A stretch of 64,000 bases of DNA from Anaeramoeba flamelloides (taxonomy: Eukaryota > Metamonada > Anaeramoebidae): assembly GCA_027625915.1 (NCBI GenBank), contig JANTQA010000076.1:434001-498000 (forward strand), given 5' to 3'. Both the position numbers and the translations under genes were made by a program. Positions 11,041-24,646 of the stretch are shown one piece after another. The notes under the pieces were generated by a model, which was not told the origin of the DNA, ran no database searches, and saw only the letters and a list, made by a program, of their open reading frames with translations. Position 1 is the stretch's first letter. Every line of letters begins with the position of its first letter.

Positions 11041-11335
11041 TTTTATTTTTTATAAAAGAAGTGCAAATTACACTTTAGCTATTCTTATACCTAAATCTCC
11101 TTTCATAAATTTAAGCTGAAAATCATCTATTTCACGATTATTAATTAATGAAAAAAATTTCAAACTATCACAGTTTAAAATTAGTTAATTGAGATTTATT
11201 TCTTAAAATTTATTTTGAAAAATTAATCTATTTTTTTCATCTGGAATGGCACATCCGTAAAAAATGATCTATATTTTTGATTATTTCTTCATTTCCATAT
11301 TTTAAATATTTAGGGTAATTTTTACTTATAAATTC
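11041..11335 (-). repeat. Non-LTR retrotransposon 3' tail fragment
   Basis: On the minus strand this matches 41950-42245, including 'catttttta' after the GATCA block and the shared 'tttcacgattattaattaat' (plus strand). It begins, in plus orientation, after a T-rich run, as expected of a reverse-oriented poly(A) tail. It directly abuts a family A element at 11339. Confidence 0.6.
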
Positions 11336-11338
11336 ATT

Positions 11339-11874
11339 TAAACCCCATTCCAAAAATTTGGACACACCCAAAATCAAAAATAGGCAAAAAAAACCCTCAA
11401 TTTATTATATTTTTCCAAACCTAATATAAAAAAACATTTAAGTAACCAAAGTATTAATGTTTTAATAAGTAATTATTTTAATCCAAATAAAAGAAAAAAA
11501 TATAAAACTCAAAAATAAAAAATTTGTGTGTCCAAAATAATGAAACGAGCTGAACAAAAAATGTATTGGTGAATTTGTTAAAATTTCACCAACAATTGTT
11601 GATCGATCAAATGATAAGATACCATCAATCGATTGTATGTTATTTTCTAAATTAAATAAGCTCAACACTAACCTTCTATCAGCCATCGAAAAAAAATTCC
11701 AGATCTAAGGAAACAGATTACGTAACAGCAAAAAAGGAAATGAAAACAAAAACAAAAAAGACAAAAAATGAAATAGGATGTAAAACCAAAATTCTTTCCA
11801 AATTGAATGTAAAGTGTGGTATTGTTATTCTTTCAACTGTTTAAACTGGGTACAAATTTTTGGAATATAGTTTA
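11339..11874 (-). mobile_element. Tc1-like family A, copy 3
   Basis: 536 bp with ends 'taaaccccattccaaaaatt' and a decayed partner 'taaactatattccaaaaatt' (reverse complement of the right end). The minus strand has an uninterrupted 74-codon frame at 11686-11462 beginning MADRRLVLSLF and including 'LSFDRSTIVGEI', a likely helix-turn-helix remnant of a Tc1 transposase. The remainder of the transposase is deleted. Confidence 0.8.
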
Positions 11875-12120
11875 TAAATAATCAAAATTTTATCTCCAAG
11901 TTCGAATTTGGAAGATTAATTAAATTTTGTGAAATTATCCTTATTTAGAGATTTTGTATAAGATCATTGGGTTTTTTCTGCTCTTAATTTTCTTTTTATT
12001 CGAAAAAAATATTTTCAAAAAACCTATAAAAACACAATTTTAAAATTATCTATACCTGTATTTGAAAAATTATTTGGATACTTGAAATAAATTTTTTTTT
12101 TTATTAGTTGCAAAATAATA

Positions 12121-12278
12121 GTTTGTTAATTTTAAAAAAGTGAGAACTTTTTGAAAACTTTTATAAAGTTCTCTTTTTTTCAAAAACTGTAGACTTTTTT
12201 GTAATTAAAACTTATATAGAGTTTTAATTCCAATAATCTAAAAAAAAAAAAAAAGTTCTCACTTTTTTATAACAACTG
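12121..12278. mobile_element. Foldback MITE, family D, copy 1
   Basis: 158 bp flanked by TA (12119-12120; 12279-12280). The right end in reverse complement is 'cagttgttataaaaaagtga' and the left is 'gtttgttaattttaaaaaag'. The arms 'gtgagaactttttgaaaact' and 'agttctcactttttt' fold back. Related ends occur on the larger element at 48592-49289. Confidence 0.65.
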
Positions 12279-13263
12279 TATTTAATTTTTTTCTATATAC
12301 ATTCTAATATCTATTCAAATATTACTATAAAGGAAGAACAATGAAAAGATTATCTTGTATAAGGTATATAACCATGTTATTTGATCTCTTAGTAGATCAG
12401 TCTTCAACTATGAATTAATTTTAAGCGTTTGTTAAAATTTGAAATTTTTTCTTTTTTTTTTCCCAAATCCTAATTTATGAAAGTAAGGCTAATTGTTAGA
12501 AATATTTTTTATTTTAAAAAAATTGATTTTTGGATAGTGAATTGAAAATTTCCATTGTATAATTGTAGATTGTATTGAAAAATATTTTTTTAAAAAGTTC
12601 TATTAAATATCAAGTTTAAGGAATTGGTATATAATTAATTTTTAAAACAATGAAATAGTTGATGTTAAAATAACATTGATAATTGCAAAAAGAAAAAATA
12701 GTCATAAATCTTCTTTTTCAGTAATATTGGATATTAAAATAAATCAAATAGGTTTACAGAAAAACTTCTTTGATGCACTTGATATCTATGGAATATAAAT
12801 GAATCTAATATAGTTCATTTTAATTCTTAAAATGTTATAATCCTTATTTTGAATACTTACCAACTTTTAAAATTATTCTTACATTTGATCAGTTTTAATA
12901 AGTGAAATATTTACTTTTTCGAAGTTCAAAAAAAAAATGTACCACATTTATTAAAATATCCCCCCCCCCCTTTTTTTTTTTCACAACAGTGATCAGTTTC
13001 AATTTTTTTTTTTAGATATTTTTGAAAATTTGTATATTTATCAAGAGAAAGGAGTAATTAAAGAAAATTTGACTAAAATAAAGAAGAGTAGAAGAAAAAA
13101 AAAAAAAATTCCAATATAAAGAAAAATGATATCATTATAATTGCTAATTTTAAAAATGTCTATTTCCTAAATTTAGAGGAAATTTTGCAAATTTGTTTTT
13201 ATTTTTTAATATTTTCTTTAGCTGAAAGGAATCAAAACTCTTTTATTTTTATTTTTTAATCAA

Positions 13264-13795
13264 TACACCCCATTTCACTCAAATAGAATTAGCCAAAAAT
13301 GAAAAATTCACTTTTTTTTAAAGAATCAACCAAACGAAGATAATTAAAAATAAGAGAAATAATAAACTTTGGATTAGAGTTGATCCTCATAAAAGCAATA
13401 CCTCAACAAACTTAAAATTTCAAAAAAAAAAAATGTAAAATAACTTTGGTCCCCTTTTATTCGAAACTTCAGTACAAAGTTTTCAGAATTTCTTTGAAAA
13501 TTAAAATTCTTGACAATAAGATTTTTTAATTGTAAATGGATGAATTTGAACCGAAAATATAAAACAGCAATTTTCTTAATGATTATTTGAAGTTGCAAAC
13601 TTTTTTTTTTTTCAAATTTACTTTTTAAAAAGCTAAGAAAAAAAATCAAAAAACAAAAAAAAAATTGTCAAAATGAGAAAAAAGATTTGATCTAAAACAT
13701 TAAAAATTTATTCTGAAAAGAATAATGAATTAAACTCCTAGAATACACACTATTTCTTCAATAAAACTGTTCCCTTTTGACTGAAAAAGAGTTTA
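13264..13795. mobile_element. TIR element, family F, copy 1
   Basis: 532 bp matching 27589-28221 and 43992-44541 along most of the length; for example 'aataataaact' and 'aatacct(g/c)aacaaac' are shared. Ends: left 'tacaccccatttcactcaaa', right in reverse complement 'taaactctttttcagtcaaa'. It lies about 160 bp downstream of the Pol epsilon stop codon. No coding capacity. Confidence 0.8.
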
Positions 13796-13957
13796 TTTTA
13801 TCCAGTTTAAAATTAATTCGAATGTTAATATTATTTTCATAGATACTATTCATTAATAAAACTTCATCTCATTTAAAAAAAAATAAAAAAACATAATACA
13901 CGTCTATTAAAAAATAAAAAAAAAAAAACAAAAAAAAAAAATTCTAAATTTTTATTG

Positions 13958-16900
13958 TTAATTTTCTGAAGGTAAAATTGAAGAAATTAATTCTTCTAAC
14001 CTTTCAAAATTATGTTTTTGGGAAATTTTTAATAAAACGTTTAATTCCTTAATAAAATTATCTTTATTAATTTTATTAATATATTTGCCAGAATCCTGGC
14101 AGCTATGTTCCAAAAGTCCTCTTCTTAATAACCCACATTTTTCACATTTCAGATCTTGTAATTGGTAGCTCAACAGTTGTTTATTTACCTTTTGTATTAA
14201 TTTTGATTCAATTTTAATCAAGTTGTAAGGCTGGCTGCATGATGTACACATCCAATTTCCGGAGAGGATGTTGATGTCTCTTGAAATATCAAGGTCTTTG
14301 GATGAATTACAGAAGTTACAAGTATAATTGTTTAAAACGATTGAGGTGCAGGGATTTTGATATTGCACCTTTTGTGAAAAGGAGCTTATTTTCACCAATT
14401 TTAATAAGTTTTTTTTAATATTTTCAATTATTGGCTTAATTTTTTTATTAAAGCTAAATACCTGACAGACATAAATAATAAAATTAATTATATCATCATT
14501 ATTTATTTTGTTTGATCGGCTAAATTGTGAAATTGTTTGGAATAATTGATTCGCAAAAACGTTTTTTAAAATGTGTTGAATAAAAGAAACAGTTTCTGGA
14601 TCGGTACCATCAAAGCCCTGGTGATAGCCGTCTTTATTTATTTTTGTTTTTTTGGATAGGCCGTCGTTCATATTTTCGATCATCATATCATTTTCTGATT
14701 GCTTTTTAAATTTTAATAATTCGTTTAAAAAGAGCTCTGTAAAATGATAATATTTCCGATGTAAATCGTTGGGTAAAAATTCTGCGATATTCCAAGTTGA
14801 AATTACCTTAAATTCATTAACATCATTTGACCAGTTTTGCTCAAACATTAATTCTTCTTCTTCTTCTTCTTCGCCGTTTTGTTTCCCATTCCCATTTTCT
14901 TGAACTTGGAAATTGTCAGTTGTCTGTGGCACCAATAAACCCGAAAAGTTCCATTCATCTAGAAAGATTAATGTTGACCAAAGATTTACTGGCTGGAGAT
15001 CTAAATATCTAAAACTAATATTGTTAGATTTTCGGATTCCTTGAAGCACGGTTGACATGTAGGTTAAAGAATCGCTTACTTTTGATCTAGGCGTCACCAA
15101 AATGATTTTATTTAAATTAGCAAAAATGATCTTGGCAGAATATTTCTCTTCCAATTCGTTCACCAATGATTTGAAAGAATTGTTGATCAATTCCATGATA
15201 AAGGATTGCAATATGGGATCGAATAATTTGGAATTGGTGTCGTTAATCCATTTTAAAAAGTTTATTAAAATTGAATCAACAAATTTATATTGCTTTTTGT
15301 GGCAATCCTTCATCCACTGTATGGCTAATACCCTCAAGGTTTCCATGGCCTTTGAACAAGAATTCTTCTCGGCATAGAAATTGGATTGGATAATATTATT
15401 AAAGGTTTTATTATTGTTGTTCACAAACGTTTTTTCGTTACTGTAATTTGTATTCGAATAATCATTTAAATTGAATTCGTTTGACACAATTGAAACTATT
15501 GGCAAGTAATGCATTTCCAGTTCTATACAGACATTGGTGTATATCCCAGGGTTGATAATTGATTTGGATAGACTATTCTTTTCATCCAAATTATTAAAAA
15601 ATAGATTTTCATCTTCTTCGATACCGCCTAGATCTGGCTTGTTAGCATTATTCGAGATCCATAATAAATGGTTTTGTAATCTTAGTCGTCTACTAAACAT
15701 TACATCACTGACGAAATTCAATTTATCAGTTTCAAAATTCCCCAGGGGGATACCAGAATATTGTGCTAATTCAATTGAATTGATATACCAATTTGAGAAT
15801 TGTGATAATCTATTTAATAATATTTCTGCCATTTGCTTTTGCCAATTGATGTTTTTAAAGCAATTCGAATCGTTATTATTATATGGTGACCTTATGATTG
15901 GGTGATTTAATAAGATTGGGTGATCCTTATATAATTGCTTGCTTTCCAATTTGCTTGAAATGGTAATGATTTTGTGCAAATTTCCACTTGACTCCAAGAC
16001 TTGGCTGAGTATTTTATTAAATTTACTTTTCGCCTTCGCTAACGTCTTTTCAAAGGTTTTTTTAAATGATATATTTGAATCATTGATATTGGCATTGGTA
16101 TTGATATGACCATTATCCTGAATTTCTTTCCATATTTTTTGAAATGATGGCAATTCTGGTTGGGTGCCTAAACAAAAAATAATAATATAACTTGTTCGTT
16201 TTTTAGGGATATAAATTGAAAAAGTTCCAAATTTGTCAATAAAATTTTGATAAATAAATATTTCGTTTTGTTTTAAGACCAATTCTTTATATTTGTTAAA
16301 AGTTTTTTGATTTTTTGCTTGTGTGTCAATTGTTTCTAAATCATATAGTTCATATTCCTTTTCTGTTTCATCATCATCATAGTTATTTAGTAAATTGGTG
16401 TCCTTATTGTTTTTTAAATAATCCTTTGTCAATTTACATACGTTGCCCAACGATAAGATAATTTGTAAATCTAAGGGTATTTGTCTTTCAAAGACGCCAG
16501 TGATGTTAGGTTGGACAAATTTTTTTTTTAAATCGTTTAATGTTTTTTGATATTGCTTTTCAGAAAGTTCAATTGAATATAAATTTGAAGGAGGCTGCTT
16601 TCTCGGTAAATGGCAATTGTATTCGAGTTTTTTGCCGTAATTTAATTTAGTCTTTGAATTGATATAGAATTTTCTTTTCACTCTTAAATTGATTGAAGTG
16701 ATGCTATTATTTATTATTAACCAAATAGTAAATAGATCGGGTTTTTTATAATTTTTTTGGATACTCAAAATATGCCAATTGAATTTTAATAATTGGCTTT
16801 TGATATTAATCAAATAATTATCTTCATGGTCTTCATTATTTTTATTCAACCTGTTTCTATTCAAATCAAACAATTCTTCTTCAGACACATTCATTTTATA

Positions 16901-19900
16901 TTTCATATCCTCCTTATTATCAAGCATTGTGAATCTTTTGTTGCTTTTGACCAATAATTTCCATTTCGTTTTTTGCCAATTTAGCCATTTGTTAAATCTC
17001 CGTTTTTCGCTTGGTAATTTATCATTGATTTCTGGTAATTTATCAATTAATTCTTCAATTTTTAATTCTTGATACTTTTGCTTTTTCAATTCGGTTTTTT
17101 TTTTTTGGTTCTTGGCTTTCCTTTTGCTTGCCTTAGAGACAAACATTTGAGTGATCTTGGGTTGCTTATTTTTCAAATTTTTATTGTTTTTCTGATCATG
17201 GTTTTTGTTTATTATTATATCTTCGATATCGATTAAATTGTTGCTACCTTTTTTGACTTGAAAATAATTGGTAATTTTTTTTTGTTTGCCCTTTTCCTTC
17301 ATGATTTTGATTTTTTTAATTAACCAATCCGGATGCTTTACGCATGGCAATGGGTTCTCGATGCCCTGCAAGGCAGCCGGGATGGTAACAATTTTTTGTA
17401 GCATGGTTCCAATCCTTTTCAAATAATAATCCCAATCAATGATGCTCCTGAGGGTAAAGTCTTGCATTTGGCTGTTTTTGGACCATTTCTTGATGAATCT
17501 CTTTTTGACATTTTCTTGTGTTTGGAAGATCTTTAAGGGGATTGCGCGCTCAGTGACTGACGCGCCAAGGGGCTTGTTCGAAATAATAAAGGAGCAAGCT
17601 ATCCCACCCTTCGTTTTATATTCCTTGCCACTGAATTCTGAGAGCCTTCGTGCAGTGGTGATCACAGTTGATTTTTGATCCCCGTATTCAAAAAGAGGCT
17701 TTGACATGTTTCGAGTTTCTCCGATGTATTCAATAAGCTCCCAATCGGGCATTTGGACGCCCTTGGAGTAGAGGATGTCCAAGTAGTGTAAACTGACTTT
17801 GGCGACTTCCCGATAGCATTCCTGTATGTTGCTACCCTTTAAAAAGGCATCAAATAGGTGCGATTGCAATATTTTGACCATTTTTAGCTCCCCTCTTCTT
17901 TTGATCTCAAATCCTTTCAATTCTGCGATTTTGCGATCAAAATTGAAAACTGCATATCGCTTTTTAATCGATTCGTTTTCCTTTGTCGAGGCCGGCAAGA
18001 TCATTGCATAATAGGGACCATCAACTTCAAATTCGATGGTGTTTTCAGTTTGAATGTCATAGTCGTTTTTGTTGTTATTAAACATCTGGAACTGAGGGTT
18101 TGAAAAGTTTTTGAAGACATTGTAATTTAAAATTAGGCATGGGTAAGAGATCTTGACTTTTTTAATTTTGTTACCATTGCCCGTCTTAACTTGAAAGACC
18201 AAATCCTCGGGGAAAACGCTTGGCAAAACACACCAAATACCATCAGTATCCAATTCCAAGGGTATACCTATTCTTTCAATGGTTTCCCGGGATTGGGTAA
18301 TGATATTTGCGCCGTTTAACGTGACGATCCCGGCCATTTCCATTGAAAACCATCTTGATCCTTTTCTCATGACATACCCATAAAAGGAATTCAAGATACA
18401 CTTATGTGCCAACTGCAGGGAGTCGTACATGATCCTCATTTTCTCTGATTCGTCAACCTCTAGCGGATCGATCTGCTCTTTTTCCAAGAGCTGTTCCTTC
18501 TTGATGCTCCATTCCTTTAATAGGTTTTTATAGTAGTACCTTCGATCTCGAAAGGATCGCACAGTGTTATAATAAAAGGGGTTTTCTCTCTGGCACACCG
18601 TGTTGTTTCGGTTTTCGGTGATGATCTTATGTGTTTTCCCATAGATCCTTCTTGTGTAGGAATTCAGTCTCTTCAGCAAATAGACGCTTTTTTCGTCTTC
18701 TTTTAAATTATAAAAGGGCACTTTTTTGATCTTTGTTTGCCTCTCGAAGGTCGTTTTATTTTTCAATTGCACCTTTTGATCAAATTCCTCTTCCTCCAAT
18801 TGCGAATAGATCTGTTGGAACTCGGATCTGTTGGACATGCTCAAGTCGCCCCTCCAGATCCAGGGCAACACCCTTTTACAGTTGTTTTCCTTGGAGTTGT
18901 AGAGGCAGCTTGCGCAGATGCTTTCGTCGACGATTGAAGGCGGCTGCAGCCTGTTTGTTAGAATGATGTTGGGGTACATTGCCGCAACATCCAGATGATA
19001 AATGATGGGCTTTTCTTTTCGATTTGGCTTGTCCCTTAAATTGGCTAACTTTTTCATGACTTGATCCTTAATTTCTTGGTAATTGGTAACGTTCTCCATT
19101 TTGAGCTTTTTTTTAAAAAGTAATTCATATTTGAGCATCTCGTCAAGTTGCTCGATTAATTCCTCAAAGGCCGTTGGATCCAATTCAAATTGATTTTCCA
19201 AATCAGCACGATAGATCCCCGATCTTAGTGCCTCAACATGGCCGCCAATGTAGGTTTCGCTCTGCAATAAATTATTTTTGTGAAACTGGATCTTTTTTTC
19301 TTTCTTCTTGTTGGGGAAGATGATCTTTTCTTCAAAGGCCTTGACCATCAAGAGGGATTCACACAGGGTACCAGTACCCTTCCGAAGAACATCATCGGGG
19401 CTCATCGGGACGATGGTACAAAGCGAAAAGACAAACGGGTGCACATATTTCATGTACAGGTAATAGGTTGCCACGGCATCAGAAACCGAATAGCTAGCCA
19501 GCTCCTGTGGCCTTTCAGTCGCAAACAGCGTCATGTCCTCGGGATCCAACTCTAAAGGATCATACCCCAACTTGATTCTCGTGACAGCCTTTAAACCCTG
19601 CGAACCCATGGGCAAATAGGAATCCCTTTTGACCCATTTATAAGCATCCAAATGCAAGGCAAACTTACAGAGGTAATCGTCATTCTTGCTTTGGTAATAG
19701 CCTGTCGATCTATACAGACTCAGCCCCAAGATTCGAGACCGTGAGTCAACAAATGGGAAATCAAAGGCGTCGCCATTAAAGGTAACAATGATGTTGGGCT
19801 TTATTTCTTGGATGTGCTGGTAAAACCGCAGAAGAGTGGCCTTTTCGTTTTTTTCATTGAAAATGTGGAAATTACCAACAAACTCCTTCTTGGGCGTATA

Positions 19901-21154
19901 CTCAAAATCTTGGATGTCCTCGCTCACGATTTTACGGTTCACAATTAAATAACCATCGCCATCTACCATATAGGAAATCATCATTATTTGATCCTCGTTG
20001 GAATCTGGAAACCGTAGAGGCCGTTTGGTGGTCTCAATATCATACGCCAAGATCCTTAGATCTGGCCGTTGCACCTTAGATGTCTCGGGTACCAAGTCTA
20101 GGTGCCCATTCTTGACAGAGACAGAATACCAACACCCGCATCGAATCCCACTGTCGATCATTACCCTCTGGTAATATGGAATGTCGTATTCACGAATGTC
20201 CTCGAGTAATTCATATCCTCTTCGGTTGATCCTTGTTGTTTGGTTGACCCTTAATTGCTTCATGATTTTCTTTCGAACACTTAATAAATTTTCAATGTTT
20301 GTGAAGTTTAATTTTAAATATTTTTTTTTCAGATTCGATAAATGGTTTTTCTTTTGTTTTGGTTATTTTGTTTTGATTTTTTTGTTTTGATTTTTTTGTT
20401 TGGATTTTTTTGTTTTGGTTTTTTTATTGTTTCATTATTGGGTAGGAATTAAAAGACAAATGAAAAAAAAAAAATGCGTGTGGTGTTGGAATAAGGTAAA
20501 GTTGTGTCGGTGTATTATTTTTTTTAATTATTTTGAAAGAAGAATTGGATTGTTTGTTCATCAAAGAATAAACAAATAAAAAAAAAAAAAATCAATAAAG
20601 TAAAAAAGAGAGCTCTTACCATATCAAGATCTTCTTTGATCACAATTTCTGAAGAAGCAATTAATCCTTCGTTATCTTTTAAAATCAAATTTTCAACAAC
20701 TTGGAAATTATCTTTGAGAACAGAAACTAAAATGTATGGTTCAAATTTATAATTTACTTTAAATGTTGTTCCTTCCTTTGTTTTTTGAATGAAAGAAAGT
20801 TTAGTACATTATTTTGGTAAAAAAAAAAAAAAAATTGTTGTTTCAAGGGTTACTTTGTGAATTATATTGAAAGTGGATTTCAGTTAATAGGTGGGCTAAA
20901 ATACAAAAGCCTTGATAAAAATTTGAAAATAGAAAAAAAAATCACAAAAAAATATCCGTTACTTGTTCAAAAAAAAATAAATCCAGACAAGCATATTCAT
21001 TTCCATCCTTTTCAAGGATTGTTGATGGCTTTACATTAAAAAGCCACCCCAATCGTTTTTTGTAATCACTATACGTTCTAAAGCCAAAGAGTTTTTCTAA
21101 TTTACTCATCCTTTCTCTTTGTTCTTTTTTTTGTAAAAGTGTCTTTTTTTCCAT
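13958..21154 (-). CDS. POL2/POLE: DNA polymerase epsilon catalytic subunit
   Basis: The leading-strand replicative polymerase with 3'-5' proofreading. Three exons on the minus strand (21154-20963, 20775-20620, 20350-13958) join in phase 0 and encode 2246 residues (human 2286, yeast 2222). The two 5' exons restore the N-terminal 'GWLFNVKPSTI' and 'EDLDM/KNHL' blocks; introns are 187 and 269 bp. Motifs: Exo I DIETT (Asp220, Glu222), Exo II NGDAFD (308-313), Exo III YSVSD (Asp407), Pol motif A DVAAMYP (Asp570), motif B 'KCILNSFYGY' (766), motif C DTDG (817-820). Catalytic-core iron-sulphur cysteines are 595, 598, 607 and 702. A PIP box QKKITNYF lies at 1139-1146. C-terminal CysA is C2127/2130/2151/2154. 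CysB has C2185/2188/2200 with His at 2198 where human has Cys. The poorly conserved inactive C-terminal half is Asn/Lys-rich. No disabling change seen. Confidence 0.98.
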
Positions 21155-24079
21155 TTGAATTTTTTCTTTTTTTGAATTTTAATTCAAGTTGGAAATAAGA
21201 ATAAAGATTAAAAAAAATGATTTTTTCGTTTCAAATTCTCAACATAATACCAAAATTTGTTTATTGGATTTCAAAATGTTTCAGAACTTTCATTTTAAAT
21301 AATATCTTTGGATTTTCTTATTTCTTTAAAGGATGAAATTTATCGAAATAAAGTTATTTAAGGGGTTAGTAACTCTCGTTTATTTTTAATCTCAAGGGGA
21401 AAAGAGTAATTGTTTACACAAGGATACAATTAAACTGAGATGCTACTTGATTTATCTTCTATAAAGAAATGAGTTATCATTTTTTAAAAGAGTATATTTT
21501 TCCTCGATTAAATTTACACTAAAAAATTCAAATCCTTTTTTTTTTCTTTGATTTTTGGATCAATATTTGAGAAAAAAGAAAAAATTTACAAAACATTTTT
21601 ATTTTTATGAAACATCACTTTTATGAAATTAAGATAGTTCCTATTTATAATTAATCTTAAAAATTGGTACTCTTATTTTGAAAATACAATAAAAAAAAAT
21701 GTATATTGAATCCTTGGAGAAATAAATAAATTGATTCTTTATTTCATTCACAAATATTTCTTAAAATTTCTTGGAATTTGAAATATTGAAATATTCTATT
21801 TCAAATACAAAGTTTAATAAACAAGTAACTATTATTTTTAAAATGATTTATTTGGTAATATCTTAATTTTTTTTTATTAGATTTATTTATTTGAATTAGT
21901 TTTAAACGTTTATTAGCAATTAAAAAAAAAAAAAAAAGAAACAATAATAAGTTCTATTGATAAATTTAATCTTTATCTTGTCGATTGCCCACTGAAAAAA
22001 TTAAGATTAGGTTATTAGTTATTTATTAAAAATAATCAAATTAAAAACTATTTCCATTGTACATAAGTTAATTTTTCCAGTTTTTATAAAAATATTTTAG
22101 AAGAATTGTTTTTTCTTAATACAATATTGTCAATGGTTTTTCACATATTTTTTCTTTAAGAAAATGGAAAAAGAAATTTGAGATATTCTTTGAATAATGA
22201 AATATATCTTTTTTAAGTTCAAAATAATTATTGAATTTTTTTTTTAATAAGGTTGCTTTTTTATACTAACTTATTTTATAACTTAATGCTTTTATTTTTA
22301 AAGTGTATTTTTGTACACTCCCTTTAGAAAAAATAAATATTTTTTAGCTTTTCATCAATAAATGTGTTTTTTGAAATAATTAGAAAATAATTTGGATTTT
22401 AAACTTTTAAAAAATTAATAAATTTTAACAGAGGTTTAATATCAACAATTTATTTCTGAAAATAGATTTAAAAGCGATTAAGATATTAAAGCATTTAAAT
22501 TTAACTTGGCTTTTCAGTTTCAAGATGTGCTAATTTTTTTTTTAATTTGGTATTAAATTTTGTAGAAAATTTTTTTTTTGTTTGCTACCTCTTAAAACTA
22601 GTGTAATTTGAAGAATAATTGGGAAAAAAAAATTATTTCATTTTCTTTTTCAATATTTTCACTATTTTTCTTTTCAGTAATCAGATTTTTCAATATAAAT
22701 CTTGTAATTTGTTATCTCTATTTATTGTTTTTATTTCTTTTATTTTTTTCAGATATATGTATATATTGGGTAAATTTAGAACAGTAAATGGAATTTTATA
22801 TTTTAAAATTGAAAAATGACTAACAAATAAAATTTTCGAATTTTATATTACAAATTGAAGGATCAGAAATATAAATAGGAATATATTTAAATAATTGAAA
22901 CAAACAATAAGATTTTGAAATATAAAAATTATGAACTATATCCCAAAATGACCCCGGTTTTATTTTATATTTTTTTCAAATGTTATAAGGAAGAAGCTAC
23001 ATTTTGTTATGGTCAAAAATTTGAATTATGTGAGTATTTCTGAAAGAGTTTTTGAGCGACATAGAATATTGAAACTTTGAAATAAAAATACCATTCATTG
23101 ATTCTATATGTGAAAAGAAAACAAAACCTAAACAAAATAAGAGCTGAATCTTAAATTTTTCAATTTCTTTTAATATGTATTTTTTTACTGTTTTTTTTTT
23201 TGGTTTAATTTAATAAAATAATGGACCTAAATATGTGTTTATAGAAATGATTTAAATAAATCATAAAATGAACTAAAAAAATACACCCAAGAAAGTTAAA
23301 ATTTTAAAACAACTATTTACTTTTCGAATACAAAATAAGAAAGAGAACTTTTCGAGTGTAATTTTTAGATATCAAAAATGAAAAAAAAAAAAAAAAATCA
23401 ACCAGAGTCTATTTTCATAGATATTTTTCTTAGTATTCTTGATTTGAACATGGGAATTAATAAATGGTTAATATAAATCTCTCGCAAGTTACTCTTCTGA
23501 ATTATTATTTCACATTAAATTTTTTTTTTTATAAATTGATTGTTCAAATTCTCTTTGTAAAAAAATTTATCAAACTAAGACTAAACAAAGAACACTGTCA
23601 TTTAAAATAGTAAAGTAAATTAAATGAATTATTGAACACACACAACCAACCATAAAAATACCCAACTGCATAAAAAAGAAAAATTGAGAAAAAATTGCAA
23701 CCATCATTCAGAATTATTTTGAGTTTTTATTAATTTTCTTGAAAACAAATAATTTGAAAAGCCAAATAGTGCATATAATAATTCTATATCTCTAAAAAAT
23801 ATTTATAAAAAATATCATATTTTCTGAAATAAAATTAGAATTTGATGAATTAAATATAAATAAACCAATTAAAATATATTCGGGAAATACTATTAGGAAA
23901 AGCAATTAATTTATTTCATGACAATTTTTATAATAAAAGTTTTTCGACTAAATATATTAAAAATATTATGAGTAAATAATGTATGATTTTCTCCTAGTTG
24001 ATAGATAAGACCAATAAACAATTCATAATAGATTCTTGATTAATTTTTTCCGATTATTTTAATTAATATGTAAAATATA
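21155..24079. other. Long non-coding AT-rich interval
   Basis: This is the 5' flank of POL2 and beyond. I found no exon, RNA gene or inverted repeat. The frame at 22619-22819 is Phe/Ile-rich and is not supported. Confidence 0.55.
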
Positions 24080-24525
24080 CAGTCTTTCCAAGTCTACCAT
24101 AAAATTTTAAATAAAACAGATTTGAGTTTTCTATTCTGATTTTCTATTTTCAAACATTTTCACAATAAGAGTTATTATTCCAAAAAAATTTTCAATAAAT
24201 GAGATATTATTCAAATTTTGAAACATCAAAAAAAAAAATTTTGAAAGATTCATGAAGTACTATAAAATATTTTTCAAAAAAGGTAAATTTTTAAAGATCA
24301 GTCAATATTGATATTTTTTTGGGGCTCTTTTAGACCAATAATTTTTAAGTTTCATGGGATTTTGAATTTTTTTTTTTGATTTTTCAAAATTTGAATAATA
24401 GCTCATTTATTGAAATTTTTTTTTGAATAATAACTCTTATTTCCCAATTTTCTGAAAATAGAAAATCAGAATAGAAAAATCAATTGTGATTTATTTAAAA
24501 TTTTATGGTAGCCTTGGAACGGCTG
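24080..24525. mobile_element. Foldback MITE, family C, copy 3
   Basis: 446 bp flanked by TA, with left end 'cagtctttccaagtctacca' and right end in reverse complement 'cagccgttccaaggctacca'. The arms include inverted 'gattttctattttc' and 'aataagagttattattc' segments. Same ends as the copies at 691, 1259 and 24647, but a diverged interior. Confidence 0.78.
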
Positions 24526-24646
24526 TATAATACTGGATTTTTTACGAGCATATTAATTAAAATTTTAATATAATATATTTCATTAAAGAAATAATTTTAA
24601 TTTTTCAATTCTGAAAATAAATAGATTCTTAAATGAGTAAAATGTA

